Source: Sphingomonas gei (lineage in GTDB: Bacteria > Pseudomonadota > Alphaproteobacteria > Sphingomonadales > Sphingomonadaceae). Taken from it: DNA of 64,000 nt. Made by a program: the position numbers and the translations under genes. This document shows, piece after piece, positions 46,107-54,527 of this stretch. The DNA is taken from NCBI RefSeq assembly GCF_004792685.1, contig NZ_SRXT01000008.1:62001-126000 (forward strand). Reading direction: 5' to 3'. Below the pieces are notes generated by a model, which was not told the DNA's origin, did no database searches, and worked only from the letters and a program-made list of their open reading frames with translations. The first letter of the stretch is position 1; each line of letters starts with the position of its first letter.

Positions 46107-47123
46107 ATGCTCGATCTCGACGCCTTCATCACCGGCCTGCCCAAGGCGGAACTGCACCTCCACATCGAAGGCAGCCTCGAGCCGGAGCAGATGTTCGAAT
46201 TCGCCCGCCGCAACCAGGTCGCGATCCCCTATGCCTCGGTCGAGGAAGTGCGCGCCGCCTATGATTTCTCGAACCTGCAGGATTTCCTCGACATCTATTA
46301 TGCCGGTGCCGACGTCCTGCGCACCGAGGAGGATTTCCGCGACCTCGCGCTGGCCTATTTCGATCGCGCCGCCGCCGACGGCGTGCTCCATGCCGAAATC
46401 TTCTTCGATCCCCAGACCCACACGCACCGCGGAATTCCCTTCGGCGTCGTCGCCAACGGCCTGCTCGCCGGCATGGCAGCGGCCGAGGCGAAGCACGGGC
46501 TGACCTCGAAGCTGATCCTGTGCTTCCTGCGCCACCTCGACGAGGAGGACGCGTTCAAGACGCTGTCTCAGGCGCAACCGTGGATCGACCGCATCGACGC
46601 AGTCGGGCTCGATTCGTCGGAACTCGGCCATCCCCCCTCGAAGTTCGAGCGGGTATTCGCCGCCGCTGCCGCAATGGGCCTCAAGCGCGTCGCGCATGCC
46701 GGCGAGGAAGGTCCGCCGGAATATGTCTACGAGGCGCTCGAACTGCTCCACGTCGACCGGCTCGATCATGGCAATCGCAGCCTCGAGGACCCCGCGCTGA
46801 TCGCCCGGCTCGCCCGCTCGGGGATGACGCTCACCGTCTGCCCGCTGTCGAACGTCAAATTGTGCAACGTCGCCTCGATCGACGTGCACCCGATCGATCG
46901 GATGCTGCGCCTCGGATTGCGCGCGACGGTCAACTCGGACGATCCGGCCTATTTCGGCGGCTATGTCGGCGACAATTTCCGGGCGATCGCGCAGGGGCGG
47001 ACGCTCGACCGCGACGACCTGGTCACGCTGGCGCGCAACAGCTTTCTTGGCTCGTTCCTCCCCGACAACGCAGTGGCGACGCACCTCGCCAGGCTCGACG
47101 CCTATGTCGAGGCGCATACGTGA
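46107..47123 (+). CDS. Adenine deaminase (adenosine deaminase-like, Aah1 type)
   Basis: The 338-residue protein is a metal-dependent amidohydrolase of the adenosine deaminase superfamily. Metal and substrate residues are in KAELHLHIEGSLEP, VAHAGEEGPPEYV, RLDHGNRSLED and TVNSDDPAYF. LDSSELGHPPSKF and AHAGEEGPPEYV are features of the fungal/Pseudomonas adenine deaminase branch rather than classical adenosine deaminase. It would convert adenine to hypoxanthine. The stop overlaps the phosphoribosyltransferase start (GTGA), which supports a purine salvage role. Confidence 0.88.
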   Translation: MLDLDAFITGLPKAELHLHIEGSLEPEQMFEFARRNQVAIPYASVEEVRAAYDFSNLQDFLDIYYAGADVLRTEEDFRDLALAYFDRAAADGVLHAEIFFDPQTHTHRGIPFGVVANGLLAGMAAAEAKHGLTSKLILCFLRHLDEEDAFKTLSQAQPWIDRIDAVGLDSSELGHPPSKFERVFAAAAAMGLKRVAHAGEEGPPEYVYEALELLHVDRLDHGNRSLEDPALIARLARSGMTLTVCPLSNVKLCNVASIDVHPIDRMLRLGLRATVNSDDPAYFGGYVGDNFRAIAQGRTLDRDDLVTLARNSFLGSFLPDNAVATHLARLDAYVEAHT

Positions 47124-47641
47124 GCGAGATCGTCTTCACGCCCTATCCGCACGAAGAGATGGTCGCCGGCATCCAGGCGCTTGCCGCAGCGATGGAATCC
47201 GAGGGCTGGCGCCCTGCGCTGCTCGTCGGCGTCGGCCGCGGCGGGCTCGCCCCCGGCGTGTACCTGTCGCATCGGATGAACCTGCCGCTCGTCTCGATCG
47301 ACCATTCGACTCGCATCGCCCCGTTCGGCACCGAACTGATCGCCGTGCTCGCCGAACGGACACGCGCGGGCGAGCAATTGCTGTTCGTCGAGGATATCAA
47401 CGACAGCGGCAAGACGATCGGCGAAATCCGCGCCGCACTCGCGGCCCAAGGCGCAATCGACTCGAACATCCGCTTCGCCGTGCTGATCGACAACAGCCTC
47501 TCGGCGCAGCGCGTGGACTATCAGGCGCGCACGATCGACCGCAGCCTGGACAAGGACTGGTTCATCTTCCCCTGGGAAGCGATGGCACCCCGCGAGAGGA
47601 TCGCCGAGGAAGCGATGGAAGTGCCGGAACGGATCGCCTGA
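47120..47641 (+). CDS. Purine-type phosphoribosyltransferase
   Basis: This 173-residue type I phosphoribosyltransferase starts at GTG 47120, overlapping the adenine deaminase stop. The PRPP loop is LLFVEDINDSGKTIGEI near residue 95, and the first loop is VGVGRGGLAPGVYLS. The end motif WFIFPWEAM is common in hypoxanthine/xanthine transferases of this type. Coupling to adenine deaminase suggests it turns the hypoxanthine formed into IMP; the base specificity is inferred. Confidence 0.88.
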   Translation: MSEIVFTPYPHEEMVAGIQALAAAMESEGWRPALLVGVGRGGLAPGVYLSHRMNLPLVSIDHSTRIAPFGTELIAVLAERTRAGEQLLFVEDINDSGKTIGEIRAALAAQGAIDSNIRFAVLIDNSLSAQRVDYQARTIDRSLDKDWFIFPWEAMAPRERIAEEAMEVPERIA

Positions 47642-47772
47642 TGCGTTCAGCCTCCGTCAATCGTCCAAGGCGCACGATTCATCGCGCAATCGTGCGGGAG
47701 CCTTTAACACCCCGCGCGCGTTCGAACTGACGATCGGCACCCCCGCCCCTCGCCATAACTACCGGAGGAACC

Positions 47773-48375
47773 ATGCTAAAAAGCATAACCAAGCGCCCAC
47801 GCGCTCTGGCGTTGGCCGCAGCCCTGGTGGGCAGCACCGCGCTCGCGGGCTGCATGACCGCAACCCCCTATCAGCCCGCCACATCTTCATCGCGCGCGGG
47901 CTATTGGGACGAGCAGATCGAGAGCAACCGCTATCGCGTCAGCTTCTCGGGCAACAGCCTCACTGCGCGCGACACCGTCGAGCGCTATCTGCTCTATCGC
48001 GCGGCGGAGCTCACCGTGCAGCACGGCGACGACCATTTCATCCTGGTCGACCGCAACACCGAGACGCGCACCGATACCTATCGCACGCCGGGTTACGGCG
48101 GCGGCTATTACGGGGGCGGCCCGTGGGGCTATTGGAGCCCGTCATGGCGCTTCTATCGCGGCCCGCGCTGGGGCTGGCGCAGCTGGAGCCCGTTCATGGA
48201 CGATCCGTTCTGGAACGACCGCGACTGGGATTATCGCACCGTTCGCCAATATGAGGCGACCGCCGAGATCGTCACCGGCCGCGGCCCCAAGCCGACCACC
48301 AACGTCCGCGCGTTCGATGCCCGCGAAGTGCTCAGCCGGCTCGGGCCCTCGATCAAGATGCCCGAACAGCGTTGA
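47773..48375 (+). CDS. Hypothetical lipoprotein
   Basis: This 200-residue protein has a lipoprotein signal peptide: basic start MLKSITKRPR, hydrophobic core and lipobox STALAGC, with Cys27 the lipidated residue and Met at +2. The mature part has a conserved-looking segment NRYRVSFSGNSLTARDTVE of the CC0125/CC1285 lipoprotein family, then a Gly/Tyr/Trp-rich stretch (GGGYYGGGPWGYWSPSW). Probably an outer membrane lipoprotein of unknown role. It ends at the hairpin shared with secA. Confidence 0.82.
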   Translation: MLKSITKRPRALALAAALVGSTALAGCMTATPYQPATSSSRAGYWDEQIESNRYRVSFSGNSLTARDTVERYLLYRAAELTVQHGDDHFILVDRNTETRTDTYRTPGYGGGYYGGGPWGYWSPSWRFYRGPRWGWRSWSPFMDDPFWNDRDWDYRTVRQYEATAEIVTGRGPKPTTNVRAFDAREVLSRLGPSIKMPEQR

Positions 48376-48380
48376 TCTGA

Positions 48381-48411
48381 AATCCTCCCCGAGCGCGTCT
48401 CGGGGAGGATT
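48381..48411. terminator. Bidirectional terminator hairpin
   Basis: AATCCTCCCCGAG and CTCGGGGAGGATT form a perfect 13-base-pair stem around the loop CGCGT, between the lipoprotein gene and the convergent secA gene. The AA/TT ends give a short weak tract on each side, so it can serve both strands. Confidence 0.75.
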
Positions 48412-48419
48412 CTACCTGC

Positions 48420-51164
48420 TCAGGCCGTCAGCGCGCCGTGGCAGTGCTTGTACTTGCGCCCAGATCCGCACGGGCACGGCGCATTGCGGCTGACCAGCCC
48501 TTCCCACTCGGCGGGATCGGTACCGAGATTTTCGCCCGAAGGCTGCGGGATCCCCATCTGCGGCAGCTGGTTGAACACCATCCCCACCGCGCCGCCGTCA
48601 TAGTCGCCGCTATCGTCGATGCCGGTCAGCGGATCGATGTGCGTCGTCAGGAAATCGGGCAGCTCGGGCAGTTCCGGCGCCTGGGCCATGCGGAACTGCG
48701 CAAAGGCCAGCGTCCGCGTCACGTCCTCGCGGATGGTCGATAGCATCCGCTCGAACATCGCGAACGCCTCGTGCTTATACTCGTTGATCGGCGTCTTCTG
48801 GGCGTAGGCGCGCAGGTGGACGACCTGGCGCAGCGCGTCGAGCATCGCGAGATGCTCCTTCCAGTGATGGTCGAGATTCTGGAGCAGGATCGACTTTTCG
48901 ATCTGCGTCCAGGTCTCCGGGTCGAGCTCGTCCGACTTGGCGGTGACATGCGCATCGGCCAGCTCGCGGACGCGCTCCTCGACTTGCTCGGGCTCGATTC
49001 CGTCAGCGGTGGCGATCCATTCGTCGATCGGCGCATCGACGCCCAAGGTCGCGGCGATCTTCTCCTTGAGCCCCGCCACATCCCATTGCTCGGGATAGCT
49101 ATTGGGCGGGCAAGCTTCGCCGACGATCGAATTGACCGTCTCGAGCCGCATGTCGACGACGACCTCGCCCACCGTATCGGCGTCCATGATGTCGGCGCGC
49201 TGCTCGTAGATGACCTTGCGCTGATCGTTCATCACGTCGTCATATTCGACGACCTGCTTGCGGATGTCGTAATTGCGCGCCTCGACCTTGCGCTGCGCGG
49301 TCTCGATCGCCTTCGACAGCCATTTGCTGCCGATCGCCTCGCCGTCCTCGATATTGTTGCGCATCATTTTGGCGAACAAAGTGTTCGAGCCGAAGATGCG
49401 GAGCAGATCGTCGTCGAGGCTGAGGTAGAAGCGGCTGAGGCCCGGATCGCCCTGGCGGCCCGAACGCCCGCGCAGCTGATTGTCGATGCGACGGCTCTCG
49501 TGGCGCTCGGTGCCGAGCACGAACAGCCCGCCGGCTTCGCGCACCCGGTCCTTCTCGGCCTGGATCTCGGCCTTGATCTGCTCGATCGCCGCGTCGCGCG
49601 CCGGGCCTTCCTCCAGGCCTTCCAGCTCGTCATGGATGCGGAATTCGAGATTGCCGCCCAGCTGGATGTCGGTGCCGCGGCCCGCCATGTTGGTCGCGAT
49701 CGTCACCGCGCCGATCCGGCCCGCCTGCGCGACGATGCCCGCTTCGAGCTCGTGATGGCGCGCGTTGAGCACCGAATGCTCGACGCCTTCCTTCTTGAGA
49801 AACTCGGAAAGCAATTCGCTCTTCTCGATCGAAACGGTGCCGACCAGCACCGGCTGCCCCTTGGCCGAATGCTCGCGGATCTTTTTGGCGATCGCGCCGA
49901 ACTTCTCTTCGGTGGTCTTGTAGAATTCGTCTTCCTCATCAACGCGGGCGACCGGAAGATTGGTCGGGATCGTGACGACGTTCATCTTGTAGATGTCGAA
50001 GAATTCCGGGGCCTCGGTCGCTGCGGTGCCGGTCATGCCCGAGAGCTTGGGATACATGCGGAAATAGTTCTGGAAGGTGATGCTCGCGAGCGTCTGGTTC
50101 TCCGGCTCGATCTGCACGCCCTCCTTGGCCTCGACTGCCTGGTGCAGCCCATCCGACCAGCGCCGCCCGTCCATCATCCGACCGGTGAACTCGTCGATGA
50201 TGATGACCTTGTCTTCCTTGACGATGTAATCGATGTCGCGCTTGAACATCACGTTGGCGCGCAGCGCCTGGTTGAGGTGGTGGACTACCTGGGTGTTTTC
50301 GAAATCGTAGAGATTGGCGCCGATCAGCAGCCCGGCATCTTCGAGCATCCGCTCGACCTTCTCGGTGCCCTCCTCAGTGAGCACCACGGTGCGCTGCTTC
50401 TCGTCCTTCTCGTAATCGAACGGGACGAGCTGCTTCACGATCGCGTCGACGCTCATATAGAGCTCGCTGCGGTCGTCGGTCGGGCCCGAAATGATCAGCG
50501 GCGTGCGCGCCTCGTCGATCAGCACCGAATCGACTTCGTCGACGATCGCCATCGCGAACGGCCGCTGGACCATCGACGCGCGATCGTACTTCATGTTGTC
50601 GCGCAGATAATCGAAGCCGAACTCGTTGTTCGTGCCGTAGGTGATGTCCGAATTATACGCGTCGCGGCGTTCCTGGTCGGTCAGATTGGGGACGATCACG
50701 CCGGTGGTCAGGCCCAGGAAGCCATAGACCTGCGCCATCCATTCAGCGTCGCGCTTGGCGAGATAGTCGTTGACGGTGATGACATGGACGCCCTCGCCCG
50801 GCAGCGCGTTGAGATAGGTCGCCAGCGTCGCGACCAGCGTCTTGCCCTCGCCGGTGCGCATCTCGGCGATCTCGCCGCGATGGAGCACGATGCCGCCGAT
50901 CATCTGGACGTCGTAATGCCGCTGGCCCAGCGTCCGCTTGGCCGCCTCGCGCACCGTGGCAAACGCCTCGGGCAGGATGTTGTCGAGCTTCTCGCCGTTC
51001 GCCAGCCGCTCGCGGAACAGGATCGTCTGATGGGCCAGCGCCGCGTCGTCCATCGCCGAGATGGCCGGTTCGAACGCATTGATCTTCTGGACGATCGCTC
51101 CGAGCGACTTGACGTAGCGTTCGTTCGAGGAGCCGAAAAAGGTCTTGGCAAGGCCGCCGAGCAT
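48420..51164 (-). CDS. secA: Preprotein translocase ATPase SecA
   Basis: The product drives protein export through SecYEG. The protein is 914 residues. Walker A is [13 protein letters not shown], the DEAD-like box is [13 protein letters not shown], and the preprotein-binding and helical scaffold regions follow. The second nucleotide fold includes [14 protein letters not shown] and [15 protein letters not shown]. The zinc-binding end [14 protein letters not shown] is intact, so it can bind SecB. It lies between two stretches of small secreted-protein genes. Confidence 0.98.
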   Translation of the reverse strand: MLGGLAKTFFGSSNERYVKSLGAIVQKINAFEPAISAMDDAALAHQTILFRERLANGEKLDNILPEAFATVREAAKRTLGQRHYDVQMIGGIVLHRGEIAEMRTGEGKTLVATLATYLNALPGEGVHVITVNDYLAKRDAEWMAQVYGFLGLTTGVIVPNLTDQERRDAYNSDITYGTNNEFGFDYLRDNMKYDRASMVQRPFAMAIVDEVDSVLIDEARTPLIISGPTDDRSELYMSVDAIVKQLVPFDYEKDEKQRTVVLTEEGTEKVERMLEDAGLLIGANLYDFENTQVVHHLNQALRANVMFKRDIDYIVKEDKVIIIDEFTGRMMDGRRWSDGLHQAVEAKEGVQIEPENQTLASITFQNYFRMYPKLSGMTGTAATEAPEFFDIYKMNVVTIPTNLPVARVDEEDEFYKTTEEKFGAIAKKIREHSAKGQPVLVGTVSIEKSELLSEFLKKEGVEHSVLNARHHELEAGIVAQAGRIGAVTIATNMAGRGTDIQLGGNLEFRIHDELEGLEEGPARDAAIEQIKAEIQAEKDRVREAGGLFVLGTERHESRRIDNQLRGRSGRQGDPGLSRFYLSLDDDLLRIFGSNTLFAKMMRNNIEDGEAIGSKWLSKAIETAQRKVEARNYDIRKQVVEYDDVMNDQRKVIYEQRADIMDADTVGEVVVDMRLETVNSIVGEACPPNSYPEQWDVAGLKEKIAATLGVDAPIDEWIATADGIEPEQVEERVRELADAHVTAKSDELDPETWTQIEKSILLQNLDHHWKEHLAMLDALRQVVHLRAYAQKTPINEYKHEAFAMFERMLSTIREDVTRTLAFAQFRMAQAPELPELPDFLTTHIDPLTGIDDSGDYDGGAVGMVFNQLPQMGIPQPSGENLGTDPAEWEGLVSRNAPCPCGSGRKYKHCHGALTA

Positions 51165-51273
51165 GGTGATTTCCAGTGTCTGTAAGGTGGTCGGGCGGAC
51201 GCCGCGCGCATGGCCGCACCCGCATCAAACGAAAAGGAGCGAAGAGCGGTCCGTCAGCGGACCGCGCGCAGGC

Positions 51274-51534
51274 TTATTCGAGCCGACGCTCGAAGCGCTG
51301 TTCGGCGCTCGGAAGCAAAACGGATTCCGCAACCGCCCAGCGCTGGCCGGGCGTGGCGATCTCATTCGCGACGGGGTGCGACGGCCGCGCCGAGCCTGCG
51401 CGCTGGCTCACTGCCTGAACCACTTCGGTCGCGCGGACCACTGCCACGTCCTGAACCCCGCGTACGCCGCGATCGCCCGAACCGATACCGGTCAGGCTCG
51501 CGAGCAACGCAGTCAGGAGAAGCAGCAGGTTCAA
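51274..51534 (-). CDS. Hypothetical small secreted protein
   Basis: This 86-residue protein starts with a signal-like hydrophobic stretch (MNLLLLLTALLASLTGIGSG) from a TTG codon. The mature part has VRGVQDVAVVRATEVVQAVSQ and an Arg-rich end. No family is recognised. It lies 110 bases upstream of secA on the same strand. Start assignment is uncertain. Confidence 0.45.
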   Translation of the reverse strand: MNLLLLLTALLASLTGIGSGDRGVRGVQDVAVVRATEVVQAVSQRAGSARPSHPVANEIATPGQRWAVAESVLLPSAEQRFERRLE

Positions 51535-51616
51535 TTCGGCTCTCTCGGGGCAGAAGGCTGCGACATAGTGCGCCGACTGCCGTTCGTCTAATCAAAAGCG
51601 GGTAAACGCGCGAAGA

Positions 51617-52042
51617 TCAGTGTTCGATCGCCCAACGGACCGGCAGAATGACATCGCTTTCGACTGGCTTGCGGTTGGAGATCTGCGGACGGAACCGTAC
51701 ATCCGCCACCCATTCGAGCGATGCTGCGTCGAGGGCCGGAACGCCCGAACTTAACGCGACCGTACATGCGTCGAGACTGCCGGTGACGCGGAGCCTGCAG
51801 CGCAGGACGGCTTCCCCCTCCTGGCCGGCAAGCAGTGAGGCTGCTGGAAAAAAGCGTGATACTGGCGGCTTGTGCAGCAGCTTCGGCCATAGGGTGCCCC
51901 GCTTCGGTGCGGCTGCGATCTGCTCGGCAATCTCCGCCGCCACCATGGATGGCGCTGGCGTGCCCGATTCAGTGGCGGGCGACGGTTCGCGGGTAGCCGG
52001 ACTGGTCACTTGCTGACTGAATAGCAGCATCGCCAAAATCAT
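51617..52042 (-). CDS. TonB C-terminal domain protein
   Basis: The protein has 141 residues. A short hydrophobic start (MILAMLLFSQQVTS) leads to a Pro/Ala/Glu-rich linker (about 15-45) and a TonB C-terminal type domain (about 65-140): EGEAVLRCRLRVTGSLDACTV, then RFRPQISNRKPVES. It has no long helical membrane anchor or full TonB proline-rich arm, so it is probably a periplasmic TonB-like protein of unknown partner. GGGGGGAAAGATCA precedes the ATG. It is divergent from argJ across 54 bases. Confidence 0.75.
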   Translation of the reverse strand: MILAMLLFSQQVTSPATREPSPATESGTPAPSMVAAEIAEQIAAAPKRGTLWPKLLHKPPVSRFFPAASLLAGQEGEAVLRCRLRVTGSLDACTVALSSGVPALDAASLEWVADVRFRPQISNRKPVESDVILPVRWAIEH

Positions 52043-52096
52043 TGATCTTTCCCCCCGCTTACCCGAAGCAGCCGCACCCTATCAGCAGGCTGATCC

Positions 52097-53323
52097 ATGT
52101 CCACCGACCGCTCCCCGCTCGCCCTCCCTTTCCCCGACCTCCCCGCGATCCCCGGCGTCGCCCTGCGCGTCGCCCGCGCGCGCTACAAGAACTGGGACCG
52201 CTGCGACCTGACCTTCGTCACGCTCGATGCGGACACCGCCGTCGCCGGCGTGCTGACCAACAGCAAATGCCCGTCGCCCGAAGTCGAATGGTGCCGCAAG
52301 GCGCTGGTGCTCGGCAAAGCGCGCGCATTGGTGGTCAATGCCGGCAATTCCAACGCCTTCACCGGCAATCGCGGCCGCGCCGCAGTCGAGGCGATCGCGG
52401 CACGCACCGCCGCGCATCTCGGCTGCGACCCTTCGGACGTCTTCGTCGCTTCGACCGGCGTGATCGGCGTGCCGCTGCCGATCGACAAGGCCGAAGCCGG
52501 GCTCGACGCCGCCTTCACCGCCGCGCCGTGCGGCTGGGAAGACGCCGCCGCGACGATCATGACCACCGACACCTTCGCCAAGGCCGCGGTGACGAGCGCA
52601 GTGGTCGACGGGCGCACTGTCAACCTCGTCGGGATCATCAAGGGCTCGGGGATGATCGCGCCCGACATGGCGACGATGCTCGGCTTCGTCTTTACCGACG
52701 CCGCGGTCGCGCCCGAATTCCTCCAGGCCGCGCTGAACGATGCCAACCGCAAGACCTTCTCGTGCATCACCGTCGACGGCGACACGTCGACCAGCGACAC
52801 GATCCTCGCTTTCGCCACCGGCCAGGCGGGCAACGCCCCGCTGGCGAGCGAGGACGACCCAGGCGCCGACGCCTTCCGCGCCGCGCTCGCCGATCTCTGC
52901 CACCAGCTCGCGTTGCTCGTCGTCCGCGACGGCGAAGGCGCGCAGAAGCTGATCGAAATCACCGTCGAGGGCGCCGAGAGCGATCGCAGCGCCCACCGCA
53001 TCGCGATGTCGATCGCCAATTCGCCGCTGGTCAAGACCGCCATCGCTGGCGAGGACGCCAATTGGGGCCGAATCGTCATGGCGGTCGGCAAGGCCGGCGA
53101 ACCCGCCGAGCGCGACAAGCTCGCGATCCGCTTCGGCACAACTCAGGTGGCGCGCGACGGCCTCGCGGTCGAAGGCTATGACGAGGCCCCTGTGGCCGCG
53201 CATCTCAAGGGCCGAGAAATCGAGATCGGGGTCGATCTCGGCCTGGGCGAGGGCCGCGCCACCGTCTGGACCTGCGACCTCACCCACGGCTATATCTCGA
53301 TCAACGCCGATTACCGGAGCTGA
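52097..53323 (+). CDS. argJ: Bifunctional ornithine acetyltransferase/N-acetylglutamate synthase
   Basis: The product transfers acetyl from N-acetylornithine to glutamate in the cyclic arginine pathway. The protein is 408 residues. The self-cleavage site is GMIAPDMATMLGFV, with Thr as the new N-terminus of the beta chain. Other family motifs are VVNAGNSNAFTG, STGVIGVPLP and AGEDANWGRI. The stop lies three bases before the GFA protein start, so they are co-transcribed. Confidence 0.96.
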   Translation: MSTDRSPLALPFPDLPAIPGVALRVARARYKNWDRCDLTFVTLDADTAVAGVLTNSKCPSPEVEWCRKALVLGKARALVVNAGNSNAFTGNRGRAAVEAIAARTAAHLGCDPSDVFVASTGVIGVPLPIDKAEAGLDAAFTAAPCGWEDAAATIMTTDTFAKAAVTSAVVDGRTVNLVGIIKGSGMIAPDMATMLGFVFTDAAVAPEFLQAALNDANRKTFSCITVDGDTSTSDTILAFATGQAGNAPLASEDDPGADAFRAALADLCHQLALLVVRDGEGAQKLIEITVEGAESDRSAHRIAMSIANSPLVKTAIAGEDANWGRIVMAVGKAGEPAERDKLAIRFGTTQVARDGLAVEGYDEAPVAAHLKGREIEIGVDLGLGEGRATVWTCDLTHGYISINADYRS

Positions 53324-53326
53324 GCG

Positions 53327-53746
53327 ATGGAAGGTGGCTGCCTCTGCGGCGCGGTACGCTATCGGCTGGCGTCCGCGCCCGATGACGCGGGCTGGTGCCA
53401 TTGCCGCACCTGCCAGCTGAACTCGGGCAGCCCGGCAATGGCGTTCGCCACCGTGCCGACCGACGATTTCGTCTTCACGCAGGGCGTCGATCTGGTTGGC
53501 AAGATCGCGTCGAGCGACTTCGGGCACCGGCGTTTCTGCACGCGCTGTGGCACGCCGTTCCTGATGCAGGTGGACCACCAGCCCGACACGGTCGATTTCA
53601 GCATTGCGACGCTCGACGAGCCCGACGGGGTGACCCCGGGATTTCACATCTTCTACGCCAGCCGGATCGCCTGGGCCGAAGCCTGCGACGCCCTTCCACG
53701 ACACGACCGGTTCCGGCCCGACACGCGCGGGCTGTCGCCGGATTAA
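53327..53746 (+). CDS. GFA family zinc protein
   Basis: This 139-residue protein has the glutathione-dependent formaldehyde-activating enzyme (Gfa) fold. Zinc-binding cysteines are in GGCLCGAVRYRL, WCHCRTCQLNSGSPAMA and FCTRCGTPFL. The substrate is not known; most family members are of unknown function. Three bases separate it from argJ, and it converges on cobA at the other side, one base away. Confidence 0.88.
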   Translation: MEGGCLCGAVRYRLASAPDDAGWCHCRTCQLNSGSPAMAFATVPTDDFVFTQGVDLVGKIASSDFGHRRFCTRCGTPFLMQVDHQPDTVDFSIATLDEPDGVTPGFHIFYASRIAWAEACDALPRHDRFRPDTRGLSPD

Positions 53747-53747
53747 A

Positions 53748-54527
53748 TTAACTCGCTTCCGCGCGATCGGCTATCCGCAGCGCGACCGCGTCCTTCACCC
53801 GCACTGACTCCCCGACCAGGATCAGCGTAGGCTTGCCTTCAGCTACTGCCTCCACGGCCAGCGGCAGCAGATCGAGCCGGGTGCGCAGGCAGCGCTCGCT
53901 GGCGAGGCTGACGTCGCAAGCGATCAATACCGGCGTCTTCGGGTCTAGCCCGTGCGCGATCAGATTGCGGCTGATGTCCGCGGCGGCCGATCGGCCCATG
54001 TAGAAAGCGGTGGTGCAGCCGGGATCGGCGAGCTGCGTCCAGTCGAGATCGAGCGGTTCGCCGGCTTTGGCATGCGCCGTGACGAACTGTACGCGGCGCG
54101 CGAGCCCGCGCAGCGACAATGAGATGCCCGCCGATGCCGCGGCGGCGCTGGCGGCAGTGACGCCGGGGCAGATTTGCGCACGCACGCCGATTTCGGCGAG
54201 CGCCGCGACTTCCTCCATCGAGCGCCCGAACATCGACGGATCGCCGCCTTTCAGCCGCACGACGCGTTCGCCGGCCAGCGCGGCCTCGACCAGGAGCACG
54301 TTGATCGAACCCTGATCCTTCGAATGCCGGCCCGAACGCTTGCCCACCGGCACCTTACGCACATGCGCCGGGATCAGCCCGAGCACTCCTTCGCCGACCA
54401 AAGCATCATAGAATACCACGCTCGCCGCGCAGAGCAGGCGTTCGGCCTTGCGGGTGAGCAAGTCGGGATCGCCCGGCCCCGCGCCGACCAGCCACACTTC
54501 GCCCAGCCCGATGATTGCGTCACGCAT
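53748..54527 (-). CDS. cobA: Uroporphyrinogen-III C-methyltransferase
   Basis: The product methylates uroporphyrinogen III twice to precorrin-2, the branch to siroheme and cobalamin. The protein is 259 residues. SAM and substrate motifs are VWLVGAGPGDPDLLTRKAE, VRLKGGDPSMFGR and TGIP-like segments. There is no fused CysG dehydrogenase/ferrochelatase domain. The ATG at 54527 has AGGAG eight bases upstream and overlaps the end of nasA by eight bases. Siroheme is needed by NirB, which explains its place in this operon. Confidence 0.92.
   Translation of the reverse strand: MRDAIIGLGEVWLVGAGPGDPDLLTRKAERLLCAASVVFYDALVGEGVLGLIPAHVRKVPVGKRSGRHSKDQGSINVLLVEAALAGERVVRLKGGDPSMFGRSMEEVAALAEIGVRAQICPGVTAASAAAASAGISLSLRGLARRVQFVTAHAKAGEPLDLDWTQLADPGCTTAFYMGRSAAADISRNLIAHGLDPKTPVLIACDVSLASERCLRTRLDLLPLAVEAVAEGKPTLILVGESVRVKDAVALRIADRAEAS

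Noticed and set aside
48771-51185. An 804-codon plus-strand open frame opposite secA
   Set aside because: secA motifs on the minus strand are unambiguous; the plus-strand frame is a codon-bias shadow.
51617-52042. Naming the TonB-domain protein as the energy transducer TonB
   Set aside because: It lacks the membrane anchor length, proline-rich arm and ExbB/ExbD neighbours of a true TonB.
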